The notes: generated by a model not told the origin, from the sequence alone. Positions 41,356-49,904 are shown, numbered from the stretch's first letter. The stretch is 64,000 nucleotides of DNA from Aliitabrizicola sp041905595 (GCA_041905595.1 JAYRKT010000003.1:128946-192945); one strand, 5' to 3'. Made by a program: numbers and translations.

Positions 41356-42831
41356 TCATTGGAGTGACTCGAGTTCTGCAGGATTGAAGTTTGGGCCAGG
41401 TTCAAGCGTGACGCCGTCCGAGCGCATTTGCACGACAACACCCGCGTCTCCGAGCCGCTGCTTAAGACTATCAACCTTCGAGAAGTCCTTGCTGGTCTTG
41501 GCTTCAAGCCGCAATTGCTGCAACCGATCAGCATGAACCGACAATTCGGATACGGCGTTCCGACGGGCCGCTACTTTCTCGGCGAGCTTGTCGAACGACA
41601 TGAGACCAAGGAAGTCGAGCCCCCGCGCCAGCCCTGTTCCATCCGCTTCGTTCGCCAATCGATCGAGCGCCACCAATGCAGCGTGGCTGTTCAAGTCGTC
41701 GGCGAGGGCATCGATGATATCCTGATGGGCGTCTTGCCTTTTGGCCGCCTCAAGGTCGGCATAGCGATCCAAGATCGCAATGTAGTCATTCAGCTTTGCC
41801 TCCGCGCCGACGGCCTTCTCCTCGGTCCAGTCCATCGGCTTGGAATAGTGCGTCTGGAGATAGACAAACCGGATCACCTCGCCCGGCCAGCCTTGCTCCA
41901 GCAGATCCCGCACCGTGAAGAAGTTGCCCAATGACTTGGACATCTTCTTCCCCTCGACCTGCAGCATCTCGTTGTGCAGCCAGTAGCAGGCGAACTCGCT
42001 GTGAGGGTGGGCGCAACGGCTCTGCGCGATCTCGTTCTCATGATGCGGAAACTGCAGATCGATTCCGCCACCGTGAATGTCGAACGTGTGCGGGTGTTTT
42101 TGAGCCTCGACCGACAATGTGTCGGCCTCAAGAAACTTGCGCCAGAGGAGCTCCTCTGACATCGCCGAGCACTCGATGTGCCAGCCCGGTCGGCCCCGTC
42201 CCCAAGGGCTGTCCCAGCCGGGCAGGTTCTCATCCGACGGCTTCCACAGCACGAAATCCATCGGGTCTTCCTTGAACGGCGCGACCTCTACCCGCGCCCC
42301 GGCGATCATGTCATCGACCGACCGGCCCGACAGCGCGCCGTAGTCCTTGTAGGACCGCACGCGGAACAGGACGTGGCCGTCCTTGGCATAGGCGTGGCCC
42401 GAGGCGATCAGCCCCTCGATCATGCCGATCATCGCGCCGATGAACTCCGTCGCGCGCGGCTCCTGGTCGGGCCGCAGCGCGCCGAGCGCATCCATGTCTT
42501 CGTGATACCAGCGGATCGTTTCCTCGGTCCGCTCGCGGATCAGTTCCTCGAGCGTGCCCGGCGCGCCCGCCGCCTGCCGCCGCAGCGCCTCGGCGTTGAT
42601 CTTGTCGTCGACGTCGGTGAAGTTCCGGACATAGGTCACATGCTCCGCCCCGTAAACATGGCGCAGAAGCCGATAGAGCACGTCGAACACGATCACCGGG
42701 CGGGCGTTGCCGATATGGGCGCGGTCATAGACGGTCGGTCCGCAGACATACATGCGGACATTCGCCGGATCGAGGGGAACGAACTCCTCCTTCTTCCGTG
42801 TCGCCGAATTGTGCAGCCGGATCGTGACCAT
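41356..42831 (-). CDS. cysS: Cysteinyl-tRNA synthetase CysS
   Basis: 491 residues, class I synthetase. MYVCGPTVYDRAHIGNARP carries the zinc Cys and the HIGH-type motif (HIGN); ECSAMSEELL and the HGGGIDLQFPHHENEIAQS block follow; KKMSKSLGN is the KMSKS loop. ATG 42831 (MVTIRLHNSATRKKEE). The N-terminal half (above about 42160) is about 70-78% GC by my count, while the C-terminal two thirds is near 57%, so the gene looks mosaic. It is preceded by a tiny Cys-containing leader frame at 42970-42926. Confidence 0.95.
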   Translation of the reverse strand: MVTIRLHNSATRKKEEFVPLDPANVRMYVCGPTVYDRAHIGNARPVIVFDVLYRLLRHVYGAEHVTYVRNFTDVDDKINAEALRRQAAGAPGTLEELIRERTEETIRWYHEDMDALGALRPDQEPRATEFIGAMIGMIEGLIASGHAYAKDGHVLFRVRSYKDYGALSGRSVDDMIAGARVEVAPFKEDPMDFVLWKPSDENLPGWDSPWGRGRPGWHIECSAMSEELLWRKFLEADTLSVEAQKHPHTFDIHGGGIDLQFPHHENEIAQSRCAHPHSEFACYWLHNEMLQVEGKKMSKSLGNFFTVRDLLEQGWPGEVIRFVYLQTHYSKPMDWTEEKAVGAEAKLNDYIAILDRYADLEAAKRQDAHQDIIDALADDLNSHAALVALDRLANEADGTGLARGLDFLGLMSFDKLAEKVAARRNAVSELSVHADRLQQLRLEAKTSKDFSKVDSLKQRLGDAGVVVQMRSDGVTLEPGPNFNPAELESLQ

Positions 42832-42925
42832 GTTGTTCCCTCGCGAAGCCACCCACAAGCCCATCCTCGGGCGGGAGCCGGTTTTCGTTCGGGAAGAGAC
42901 GAAAGGACGGGCCCGCCTGACGAAG
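42832..42925 (-). promoter_or_regulatory. Structured leader between the Cys peptide and cysS
   Basis: Minus-strand leader. The stop region of the small peptide can fold as CTGAC-TTC-GTCAG (with outer CCG/CGG pairs around one mismatch). Further down, GGCGGG can pair with CCCGCC, and TTTCGT with ACGAAA. The first and second folds overlap, so they could be alternatives. This is the layout expected for ribosome-controlled attenuation; it is inferred only from sequence. Confidence 0.4.
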
Positions 42926-42970
42926 TCAGCCGGTAATGCAGCAGATGCCGATGATGCCCGTATGCGTCAT
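42926..42970 (-). CDS. Putative cysteine-sensing leader peptide upstream of cysS
   Basis: ATG 42970 to TGA 42926 encodes MTHTGIIGICCITG (14 residues) with two adjacent TGC codons at positions 10-11. An AGAAGG ribosome site lies about 8 bases before the ATG. The TGA is inside the first predicted hairpin of the cysS leader. Amino-acid synthetase and biosynthesis genes are often preceded by such peptides with codons for the relevant amino acid. No other gene lies in the 188-bp interval. Two Cys in 14 codons is far above the usual rarity of Cys in this genome. Confidence 0.5.
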   Translation of the reverse strand: MTHTGIIGICCITG

Positions 42971-43019
42971 GGCCCGCCTTCTATCCGCTGGCGGGCCGCC
43001 GGGAAAGCGAAAAGATGCC

Positions 43020-43637
43020 TCAGATCCCCATCCGCGAGAAACTGCCGCGCACATCGGGACCGGTGCCGAGCCAGCCGGCGATGGTCTGGGCGACATGATA
43101 GGTGATCTGCGACTTCTGCGTCTCGCCTCGGGCGCGGGCGGCGCGCATCTGGTTGCCCGACAGCGCAGGGAGTGCCGCGTCGATGTCAACGGGCGGCACA
43201 AGCACCTCCCCTGACTTCGCATCCACCACCTGGATCAAGAAGTTGATGTTGTGCACACCTGCATTGGACAGCCGCGTCTCCGCCTCGAAGGTCAGGGCGT
43301 GAAAGCGCGACATGGTCAGCTGCAGGATCACCGGTCGCGGGCCGTGCAGACCCTTCGCGCCCAGCCGGACCGCGTTTTCCATGATCGCCGCGACCTGCGC
43401 ATGGCGATCGCCGGGTGGATCCTCGCGCCAGACGATGTCGGCGCGCGGTTCAAGCGACTTCGCTTCGCTTACCGTCAGGCTTTGTGGGACGTCCACCTGC
43501 ACGTCGACCACATGCCAGCCCTTCGTCACAGACGGGGAAAGCGGCTCTTCGTACCAGGTCTGGAAATGACCGCTGCAACCGGCGAGCGCCAATGTCGATG
43601 CCCCGGCAAGAAGTAGGAAACGGCGCGTGACCGCCAT
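43020..43637 (-). CDS. Predicted lipoprotein, uncharacterised (Rhodobacteraceae family)
   Basis: 205 residues. Lipobox LALAGCSG puts the lipid-carrying Cys near residue 20, so the protein is anchored in the periplasm or outer membrane. The mature part has GWHVVDVQVDVPQSLTVSE, a central region with MENAVRLGAKGLHGPRPVI, and a C-terminal helical segment ITYHVAQTIAGWLG. It resembles a lipoprotein family I associate with this lineage (DUF6778-like), but I know of no function. ATG 43637 (MAVTRRFLLLAG); upstream ATGs would add up to 13 residues and break the signal peptide. Confidence 0.7.
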   Translation of the reverse strand: MAVTRRFLLLAGASTLALAGCSGHFQTWYEEPLSPSVTKGWHVVDVQVDVPQSLTVSEAKSLEPRADIVWREDPPGDRHAQVAAIMENAVRLGAKGLHGPRPVILQLTMSRFHALTFEAETRLSNAGVHNINFLIQVVDAKSGEVLVPPVDIDAALPALSGNQMRAARARGETQKSQITYHVAQTIAGWLGTGPDVRGSFSRMGI

Positions 43638-43948
43638 GAGAAAGCTCCCGTCCATATCCGACATGACCATCCGCATGCGGTCGCGCGGGAATAGCGCAAG
43701 AAGTTGACTGCTTCACCACATTTTTCAGGCGAATTGCCGTCAACTCGAACGAAAGTGAGCCATTGGTCGGCTGCAAGTCCTGTCACGCCGCATCGCAGGC
43801 TATCTCGGCGCGATGTCGGCCAGTGCTGGAGTTTCCTCTCCCTGCAGGACGCCAGCGACGTTTGGATTGGCGGCCGAGCACTGACCGCTTCCCCGCGCTT
43901 GCAGGCGCCGCGCTCGCCATGCAGGAATGCCGGGCCGAGGAGAGCCCC
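43638..43948. other. 311-bp divergent intergenic region
   Basis: Between the lipoprotein (minus) and the decarboxylase (plus). GTTGAC (43703-43708) and GTCAAC (43739-43744) form a 6-bp inverted repeat; TTGACT at 43704 could be a plus-strand -35, but I find no matching -10 at the right spacing. Nothing else is recognisable. Confidence 0.4.
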
Positions 43949-45337
43949 ATGAATCACGACGACCTGCGCGACTGGTCCAAGCGCGCCGCGGACTGGGCCC
44001 ATGCTTACCACGCGACATTGCGCGACCGGCGGGTCCGCGCGCCTCTGGTGCCGGGAGCCGTTGCCCGACAGTTGCCCGCCGTACCGCCCGAGGCGGCCGA
44101 GCCGATCGAAACGATCTTTGACGATTTCGAGCGCATCGTACCTCCCGGCATGACGCATTGGCAGCACCCACGGTTCTTTGCCTATTTTCCGGCCAATGCC
44201 GCCCCGGCGTCGATGCTGGCCGAACAACTGGCCAATGCCATGGCCGCACAGGGGATGCTGTGGCAGACCTCGCCCGCAGCGACCGAGATCGAACAGGTAA
44301 TGGTGAGTTGGCTGCGGCAGGCGCTTGGCCTGCCGGACGGGTTCACCGGCACAATCCACGACTCGGCCACGACCGCGACCTTGTCCGCCGTGCTGACCAT
44401 GCGCGAGCGCGCGCTTGGCTGGCGCGGGCTGGCCGAGGGGCTGAGCGGACTGCCGCGCCTGCGGATCTATGCCTCGGCCGAAGCGCACTCCTCGGTCGAC
44501 AAAGCGACGCGGCTCTCCGGGATCGGTCAGGACAATCTGGTCAAGATCCCGACCGATACCGGCCATTCGATGAAGCCAGGTGCGCTGGCCGGGGCCATCG
44601 CCGCCGACCGCGCGGCCGGTCATCTTCCGGCGGGAGTCGTCCTTTGCGCGGGCGGGACATCGATCGGCGCCTTCGACCGGGTTGCCGACTGCATCGAGGT
44701 GGCGCGCATCCACGGCGTTCCCGTGCATGTCGACGCGGCCTGGGCCGGGTCGGCGATGATCTGCCCGGAGTTCCGTGACCTCTGGGCGGGTGTCGAAGGG
44801 GCCGACAGCATCGTCTTCAACCCGCACAAATGGCTCGGCGCTCAATTCGACTGCGCGGTCCAGTTCCTGCGCGACCCCGGGCCGCAGATCCGGACCCTCG
44901 GCCTGCGACCGGCCTATCTCGCCACGCCCGGCGATGAGGAGATCGTCAATTTCAACGAATGGACGGTGCCGCTTGGCCGCCGCTTCCGGGCGCTGAAACT
45001 GTGGTTCCTGATCCGCGCGGAGGGTCTGGAGGGTCTGCGCGCCCGCATCCGCAACCATGTCTCATGGGCCGCCGAAGCCGCGCGGGCCATAGCCGCCCTG
45101 CCGGGGGTCGAGATCGTCACGCCGCCATCCTTGTCGCTTTTCACCTTCGCGCTGGTGACGGGTGACGAGGCGACCGAGACGCTGTTGAACCGGATCAACG
45201 ATGACGGGCGCATCTACCTGACGCCCACACGGACGGGGGGCCGCCTCGCGATCCGGGTGCAGGTCGGCCAGTTCGACTGTACCGCCGAGGATGTCGCGAT
45301 GATTCCGCAGGTGGTGGAAGAGCTTCTGCGGCAATGA
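43949..45337 (+). CDS. PLP-dependent decarboxylase, group II (aromatic-L-amino-acid decarboxylase type)
   Basis: 462 residues. The AADC-family pattern runs from DWAHAYHATLRDR through THWQHPRFFAYFPANA. Cofactor residues visible: His180 (ASAEAHSSVDKA) stacking on PLP, Asp262 (HVDAAWAGS) and the Schiff-base Lys294 in NPHKWLG. The likely reaction is amino-acid decarboxylation to the amine (Tyr, Trp, DOPA or Phe); substrate cannot be fixed from sequence. ATG 43949 (MNHDDLRDW) follows GGAGAG; the open upstream frame is not coding. A terminator follows at once. Confidence 0.9.
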   Translation: MNHDDLRDWSKRAADWAHAYHATLRDRRVRAPLVPGAVARQLPAVPPEAAEPIETIFDDFERIVPPGMTHWQHPRFFAYFPANAAPASMLAEQLANAMAAQGMLWQTSPAATEIEQVMVSWLRQALGLPDGFTGTIHDSATTATLSAVLTMRERALGWRGLAEGLSGLPRLRIYASAEAHSSVDKATRLSGIGQDNLVKIPTDTGHSMKPGALAGAIAADRAAGHLPAGVVLCAGGTSIGAFDRVADCIEVARIHGVPVHVDAAWAGSAMICPEFRDLWAGVEGADSIVFNPHKWLGAQFDCAVQFLRDPGPQIRTLGLRPAYLATPGDEEIVNFNEWTVPLGRRFRALKLWFLIRAEGLEGLRARIRNHVSWAAEAARAIAALPGVEIVTPPSLSLFTFALVTGDEATETLLNRINDDGRIYLTPTRTGGRLAIRVQVGQFDCTAEDVAMIPQVVEELLRQ

Positions 45338-45368
45338 AAAAAGGGCGCAGGGAAAATCCTGCGCCCTT
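45335..45368 (-). terminator. Intrinsic terminator of the beta-barrel gene (minus strand), overlapping the decarboxylase stop
   Basis: AAGGGCGCAGG (45341-45351) and CCTGCGCCCTT (45358-45368) form a perfect 11-bp stem with a 6-base loop. Read on the minus strand it is followed by a run of T (complement of AAAAAA at 45337 onward), so it terminates the beta-barrel gene. On the plus strand it may also serve the decarboxylase, but without a good T run. Confidence 0.8.
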
Positions 45369-45388
45369 CCGTTCCCACGGGGGGAAGA

Positions 45389-45997
45389 TCAGAACCGGTA
45401 TGCGAGCCGGGCCTTGATGGTCATGACGTCGCCATCGACGCCGGCATTGCCGAAATCGTTGAACTGGTTCCACAGCACCTCGCCGCCGAGGATCCATTTG
45501 TCGGTCAGGGCATAGTCGGTGCCGAAGCCCGCGACCCAGCCATTGCTGCTGACGCCATCGCCATTGATCGTGGTGTCAGCGCGGGCAATACCGGCCGTCC
45601 CGTAGACCAGCGCGCGGCCATTGGCGACCGGAACGCCCGCCTGCAGCTTGAAGCGATAGATCGAGTCAAGGCTGGAATTGCCGGTGTCGCCCAGATCGGC
45701 GCCCGACCAGTCGTAATCGGCTTCGGCGCCGGCGACCCAATTGCCGAAATCGTAGCGATACCCGCCAAGGATGCCGCCGATCACGCCGCTGCCATTGGCA
45801 ATGTTGGTGTCGGTATTGATGTCGCCATAACCAAGCGACGCACCGCCATAGAAGCCGGTCCAGTTGGTCGAAGGTGCGACCGTGACAACTGGAGCCGCTA
45901 CGACAGGCTCGGGAACGGGCTGGCTTACTCCGCCGGCCTGGGCGGCAAGCGGTGCCATCAGGGCCGAACCAACGGCAAGGGCTGCGATACGTTTCAT
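45389..45997 (-). CDS. Outer-membrane beta-barrel protein (OmpA/Omp25-like)
   Basis: 202 residues. Signal peptide 1-21 (ALAVGSALMAPLAAQAGG), a Pro/Val-rich segment, then an eight-stranded barrel beginning NWTGFYGGASLGYGD and ending in the C-terminal Phe needed for BAM recognition (TIKARLAYRF). Alternating hydrophobic residues and aromatic girdles are visible in strands. A structural or adhesion role is typical; not a classical porin. Single gene with its own terminator; its promoter lies in 45998-46189. Confidence 0.85.
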   Translation of the reverse strand: MKRIAALAVGSALMAPLAAQAGGVSQPVPEPVVAAPVVTVAPSTNWTGFYGGASLGYGDINTDTNIANGSGVIGGILGGYRYDFGNWVAGAEADYDWSGADLGDTGNSSLDSIYRFKLQAGVPVANGRALVYGTAGIARADTTINGDGVSSNGWVAGFGTDYALTDKWILGGEVLWNQFNDFGNAGVDGDVMTIKARLAYRF

Positions 45998-46189
45998 GAA
46001 TTCAACTCCTGTCTCTCTCTTGCGGCGCGCCGTTCGCGCTGTCCGCAGGTGACGGGACGCGTCAGGCGCCCGTGCAGGCAGGACATGGAGGTGTTTCGCG
46101 GCCAGGGTAAGGGCAGCTCACGGTCTGGTGAACCGGTCGGTACAATTTGGCCGATTTCGGTCCAGATGATCGGCCGGTATTGGCCGATC

Positions 46190-47998
46190 TCAGATTTCTG
46201 ATTTTTCCTCCAGGAGCAGCCATTCCTCCTCGGCTTCCATCAGGGCCGTCTGGCGTTCGGCCAGGGCCTCGCTTGCCTTCGCGAACTTCGCCGGCTCGCG
46301 CTGGTATAGCCCCTCCGCCGAGAGGAAGTCGTTGAGCTTGCTGATCTCGGCTTCCAGCCGCTCGATCACACCGGGCAAGGCTTCCAGTCTTTTCCTTTCG
46401 GTGAAGGTCAGGCCTTCCGTCGCCTTCCTCACCTCGATCCTCGGCTCTGGCGCGGAACGCGTTGTTTCATTAACAATTTCCGCCTCTGGCGCAGGGCGCT
46501 GCGCGGCATAGTCAGACCAACCGCCGGGATAGACCGTTGCCCTGCCCTTGCCCTCCAGTGCGACGGTTGCCGTCGCCACGCGGTCGATGAAGTCGCGGTC
46601 GTGGCTGACAAGCAGGACCGTGCCATCATACTCGCCCAGGATGTCCTGAAGCAGGTCCAGGGTTTCGACATCCAGATCGTTGGTCGGCTCGTCGAGGATC
46701 AGGAGATTCGATTCCCGCGCCATGATGCGGGCCAGCAGGAGCCGGGCTTTCTCCCCGCCGGACAGCGACCGGACGGGTGCCCGCGCCTGCCGCTCGTCGA
46801 AAAGGAAGTCCTTCAAATAGCCGACGACATGGCGGGGCGTGCCGCGCACCATCACCTGATCCGACGACCCCGAGACACGCATTGCCGGATCGCCGGTCAG
46901 GCTGTCCCAGAGGCTGGCCTCGGGATCAAGCTGCGCCCGCGTCTGATCGAAGACGGCAATGGCCAGATTGGTGCCAAGCGTGACGGTGCCTGCATCCGGC
47001 GCCACTTCTCCGGTCAGCATCTTCAGAAGCGTGGTCTTGCCGATGCCGTTCGGCCCCACGAAGGCCACCCGGTCCCCGCGCAGGATGCGCAGGTCGAAAC
47101 TCCGCACGATCGGCTTGTCGCCGAAACTCTTGGTCAGGCCCTTGGCCTCGATCACCCGCTTGCCCGAGGCCGGACCGCTCTCCAGCTCCAGCGCCGCCGT
47201 CCCCTGCCGGCGGATCTGCGCGGCGCGTTCGGCGCGCATCGCCTGCAACGCCCGCACCCGGCCCATGTTGCGCTTGCGCCGGGCGCTGATGCCTTCGACG
47301 GCCCATTTCGCCTCGGCCTTGATCTTTCGGTCAAGCTTGTGGCGCGCCTCGTCCTCTTCGGCCCAGATCGTCTCTCGCCAGTCCTCGAACCCCTCGAAAC
47401 CCGCCTCGCGCCGCCTGACCTCGCCCCGGTCGATCCACAGCGTCGCGCGGGTGAGCGCCCGCAGGAAGGCGCGGTCGTGGCTGATGAGCACATAGGCCGA
47501 GCGGGTGCCCTTCAGCTGCGCTTCCAGCCATTCGATCGCCTCGATGTCGAGATGGTTTGTGGGCTCGTCCAGCAGCATGAGTTCCGGCGCCTCGGCCATC
47601 AGCTTGGCCAATGCTGCGCGCCGCCGTTCGCCGCCTGAAGCTTGGGCAACCGGGGTATCGGGCCGGAACTTCAGGCCCTCGGCCGCCATGCCGACACGGT
47701 AGGCCTCGCCCTCGGGCAAGCCGCTTGCCGCATAGTCGCCAAGCGTGGCGTATCCGGACAGGTCCGGGTCCTGCTCCATGTAGCCGACCGTCACGCCGGC
47801 CGGCACGACCCGCTCGCCCTTGTCGGGTTCGACGAGCCCCGCCATGACCTTCATGAGTGTCGACTTGCCGGAGCCGTTGCGTCCGACCAATGCCACGCGA
47901 TCGCCCGGCTGGACCACCAGCGACAGGTCGTCGAAGACCGGGTTGCCGCCAAAGGTCAGCGAAATGCCGTTGAGTTGGAGAAGGGGTGCGCGCGCCAT
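46190..47998 (-). CDS. ABC-F family ATPase (Uup-like)
   Basis: 602 residues with two ATP-binding domains and no membrane part. Domain 1: VALVGRNGSGKSTLMK (Walker A), ASGGERRRAALAKL, LLDEPTNHLDIEAIEWLE. Domain 2: VAFVGPNGIGKTTLLK, LSGGEKARLLLARIM, LILDEPTNDLDVETLD. A C-terminal coiled coil (about 530-600) as in Uup, which binds DNA or ribosomes. Role: ribosome rescue or assembly; it is not an exporter. ATG 47998. It follows olsB by 127 bp containing a dispersed repeat. Confidence 0.92.
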   Translation of the reverse strand: MARAPLLQLNGISLTFGGNPVFDDLSLVVQPGDRVALVGRNGSGKSTLMKVMAGLVEPDKGERVVPAGVTVGYMEQDPDLSGYATLGDYAASGLPEGEAYRVGMAAEGLKFRPDTPVAQASGGERRRAALAKLMAEAPELMLLDEPTNHLDIEAIEWLEAQLKGTRSAYVLISHDRAFLRALTRATLWIDRGEVRRREAGFEGFEDWRETIWAEEDEARHKLDRKIKAEAKWAVEGISARRKRNMGRVRALQAMRAERAAQIRRQGTAALELESGPASGKRVIEAKGLTKSFGDKPIVRSFDLRILRGDRVAFVGPNGIGKTTLLKMLTGEVAPDAGTVTLGTNLAIAVFDQTRAQLDPEASLWDSLTGDPAMRVSGSSDQVMVRGTPRHVVGYLKDFLFDERQARAPVRSLSGGEKARLLLARIMARESNLLILDEPTNDLDVETLDLLQDILGEYDGTVLLVSHDRDFIDRVATATVALEGKGRATVYPGGWSDYAAQRPAPEAEIVNETTRSAPEPRIEVRKATEGLTFTERKRLEALPGVIERLEAEISKLNDFLSAEGLYQREPAKFAKASEALAERQTALMEAEEEWLLLEEKSEI

Positions 47999-48061
47999 GA
48001 TGGCGCGGGAGCTAATCGGCGGGGCGCGAAAGGTCAACGGCAGGCCGGACGTGCCGCCGCC

Positions 48062-48123
48062 GAATTTTCTACGAAAACTCTGGCCCGGGAACACCGAGGC
48101 GCGCGATTCTTCGCAGAAAAATC
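48062..48123. repeat. Dispersed inverted repeat, copy 2
   Basis: Arms GAATTTTCTACGAAAACTC (48062-48080) and GATTCTTCGCAGAAAAATC (48105-48123) with a 24-base GC-rich loop. Same family as 311-357 and 61601-61653. The right arm ends GTC directly at the TAG of olsB (48128-48126), just as copy 1 abuts the lpxB stop. Probable olsB terminator. Confidence 0.65.
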
Positions 48124-48125
48124 GT

Positions 48126-48875
48126 CTATCCCGCCACCCCGCGCAAAAGCCGCGCCCGCGCTGGCGGAATGGCGCGGATCTCTAGCCCGGTAAAGACATG
48201 CAGCGTGTCGAGGTCGCGGTCGACAACGGCGTGATCGCTGACCCAGCCCCCCATGAGCAGATAGGTCCGCAGCAGGGGCGGCATCGCCTGCATTGCCCGC
48301 TTCGCATCCGGTTTGAGCCGCTTCAGCGCGCGGGCAAAGCGGAAGACAACCGGCGCCTTGACACGGGGCAGCCAGCGCTTCGGTGCCAGATGCGCCTCCT
48401 TCAGCATGGCGAAGGCGTCGAGATAGGCCTCTGCCTCGGTCCCGCGGAAGGACGAGCAGCCAAAGAGCATCTCGACGCCGGTTTCGTCGACGAAGCGGGT
48501 CATCGCCCCCCAGGCCACGCGCAGGATGTCGGGATCCTTCCAGTCGGGATGGATGCAGAAGCGGCCCATCTCGACCATGGGCCCGTCGAAGGCCGACAGG
48601 GCGGAAAGGTTGTAATACTGCGCCGAATAGCTGCGGCCGATCTCCGCCCCGCCGGCCAGAGGCATCAGCCGGAAGCAGCAGACAAGCGTCCCGCTGCGCG
48701 TGTCCTCGACCAGCATGTGCAGGCAGGTCTCGTCGAAATCGTCGGCATCAACGCCCTCGACCTCAACGGCAGAGCGTGCGCGGAAGGTCAGGTAGCGCAG
48801 GCGCTGCGCGCGAAGCAGATCGGCCTCTCCCGAAGCCAGTCGCGCATGATAACGTCCCTTGCGAAGTGTCAGCAT
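48126..48875 (-). CDS. olsB: L-ornithine N(alpha)-acyltransferase OlsB
   Basis: 249 residues of the OlsB acyltransferase group, which transfers 3-hydroxyacyl from ACP to ornithine to give lyso-ornithine lipid. Seen here: RKGRYHARLASGEADLLRAQRLRYLTF, DDFDETCLHMLVEDTRSG, EMGRFCIHPDWKDPDILRVAWGAM, LFGCSSFRGTEAEAYLDAFAML. ATG 48875; the longer frame to 49307 is antisense to msrB. The usual partner olsA (lyso-ornithine-lipid acyltransferase) is not adjacent, since uup and msrB flank it. Confidence 0.88.
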   Translation of the reverse strand: MLTLRKGRYHARLASGEADLLRAQRLRYLTFRARSAVEVEGVDADDFDETCLHMLVEDTRSGTLVCCFRLMPLAGGAEIGRSYSAQYYNLSALSAFDGPMVEMGRFCIHPDWKDPDILRVAWGAMTRFVDETGVEMLFGCSSFRGTEAEAYLDAFAMLKEAHLAPKRWLPRVKAPVVFRFARALKRLKPDAKRAMQAMPPLLRTYLLMGGWVSDHAVVDRDLDTLHVFTGLEIRAIPPARARLLRGVAG

Positions 48876-48995
48876 CGGCGCCTCCTGCCGAATGACGCGG
48901 CTTGCGGCCCGCCAGGGGCCGCCTAGATAACACGGCGACACTGACATTGCCACATGACAAGGTTGCGAAACCTGGTCGCGAACAGGAGCGAACGG

Positions 48996-49388
48996 ATGGA
49001 AAAGATCGTGAAATCGGATGAAGAGTGGCGGGCCGAGCTGGACGATCTGGCCTACAAGGTCTTGCGCAAGCACGGAACCGAGCGCGCCTTCACCCATGAC
49101 AACTTCCCCAAGACGCCGGGCGTGTTCCATTGCGCCGGCTGCGGGGCCGAACTGTTCGATCAGGCAACGAAATTCGACAGCGGGACGGGCTGGCCGAGCT
49201 TTTTTGCGCCGATCTCGCAGACTGCGGTCGAGACAAGCGAGGACCGGAGCTGGTTCATGCGCCGGACGGAAGTCCATTGCGCGCGCTGCGACGGGCATCT
49301 TGGCCACGTCTTTCCGGACGGCCCGGCGCCGACGGGGCTGCGCTATTGCATGAACGGCGTGGCGATGACTTTCTCGCCCGAGGACTGA
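48996..49388 (+). CDS. msrB: Peptide-methionine (R)-S-oxide reductase MsrB
   Basis: 130 residues. Zinc Cys pairs at 46/49 (CAGCG) and 95/98 (CARCD), catalytic Cys118 in GLRYCMNG, and the substrate block FDSGTGWPSFF. It reduces methionine-R-sulfoxide in proteins. ATG 48996 with AGGAG 8 bases upstream; the frame extends to 48954 but would lose the ribosome site. Divergent from olsB with 120 bp between starts. Confidence 0.95.
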   Translation: MEKIVKSDEEWRAELDDLAYKVLRKHGTERAFTHDNFPKTPGVFHCAGCGAELFDQATKFDSGTGWPSFFAPISQTAVETSEDRSWFMRRTEVHCARCDGHLGHVFPDGPAPTGLRYCMNGVAMTFSPED

Positions 49389-49442
49389 ACCCGACAGGAA
49401 GACCGATGCGGGGGGCTGATGTCAGGCCCCCGCCCTTTCAGA

Positions 49443-49904
49443 TTACGGCGCGCCCGAGCGGCTCCCGAGCAGGTCGCCCGTCGTCATCCGGCCCATGTTC
49501 CGCATCAGCTGATTGAGGAAGCTCACGCCCTTGATGTTGCTTTCGGTCACACGGCGCGACAGCACCACGACATTGCCGTCCTGCAGGCCGAAGCGCTCGA
49601 TATTGGACACGGTGCCGGCGTCGGAAAAGCTGATGACGACGACCTGACGGTCGATCTCGGTCATCGGCTTCAGGCCTTTCTGCTGGAAGCGGCTCTGAAC
49701 GAAGAACCAGGCATCGTCATTGAGCAGGCCCTCGGCCGAGGGATGTCCGATCTTCTGTTCGACCGTCTCGCGGGTGTCCTTGCCGACCTCGACCGTCTTG
49801 AGTTCCTGATCTGTGGGCGCATAGCCGTGATAACGGACGATCGGGTTGCAGGCGGAAACGGCCAGGATCAGCGCCCCGAAAAGAGCAAGCAACACCAGAC
49901 GCAT
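49443..49904 (-). CDS. bamE: BamE/SmpA/OmlA-family outer-membrane lipoprotein
   Basis: 153 residues. Signal peptide with lipobox LAVSACNP (lipid Cys near 19), then the BamE fold: YHGYAPTDQELKTVEVGKDTRETVEQKIGHPS, DDAWFFVQSRFQQKGLKP and VVVISFSDAGTVSNIERFGL. A non-essential stabiliser of the BAM complex. ATG 49904; a longer frame to 49952 adds 16 residues. Converges on msrB and is divergent from the yceD-like gene. Confidence 0.88.
   Translation of the reverse strand: MRLVLLALFGALILAVSACNPIVRYHGYAPTDQELKTVEVGKDTRETVEQKIGHPSAEGLLNDDAWFFVQSRFQQKGLKPMTEIDRQVVVISFSDAGTVSNIERFGLQDGNVVVLSRRVTESNIKGVSFLNQLMRNMGRMTTGDLLGSRSGAP

Noticed and set aside
39588..41387. Plus-strand open frame of 599 codons opposite cimA
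   Set aside because: Antisense shadow of cimA with shadow-type composition.
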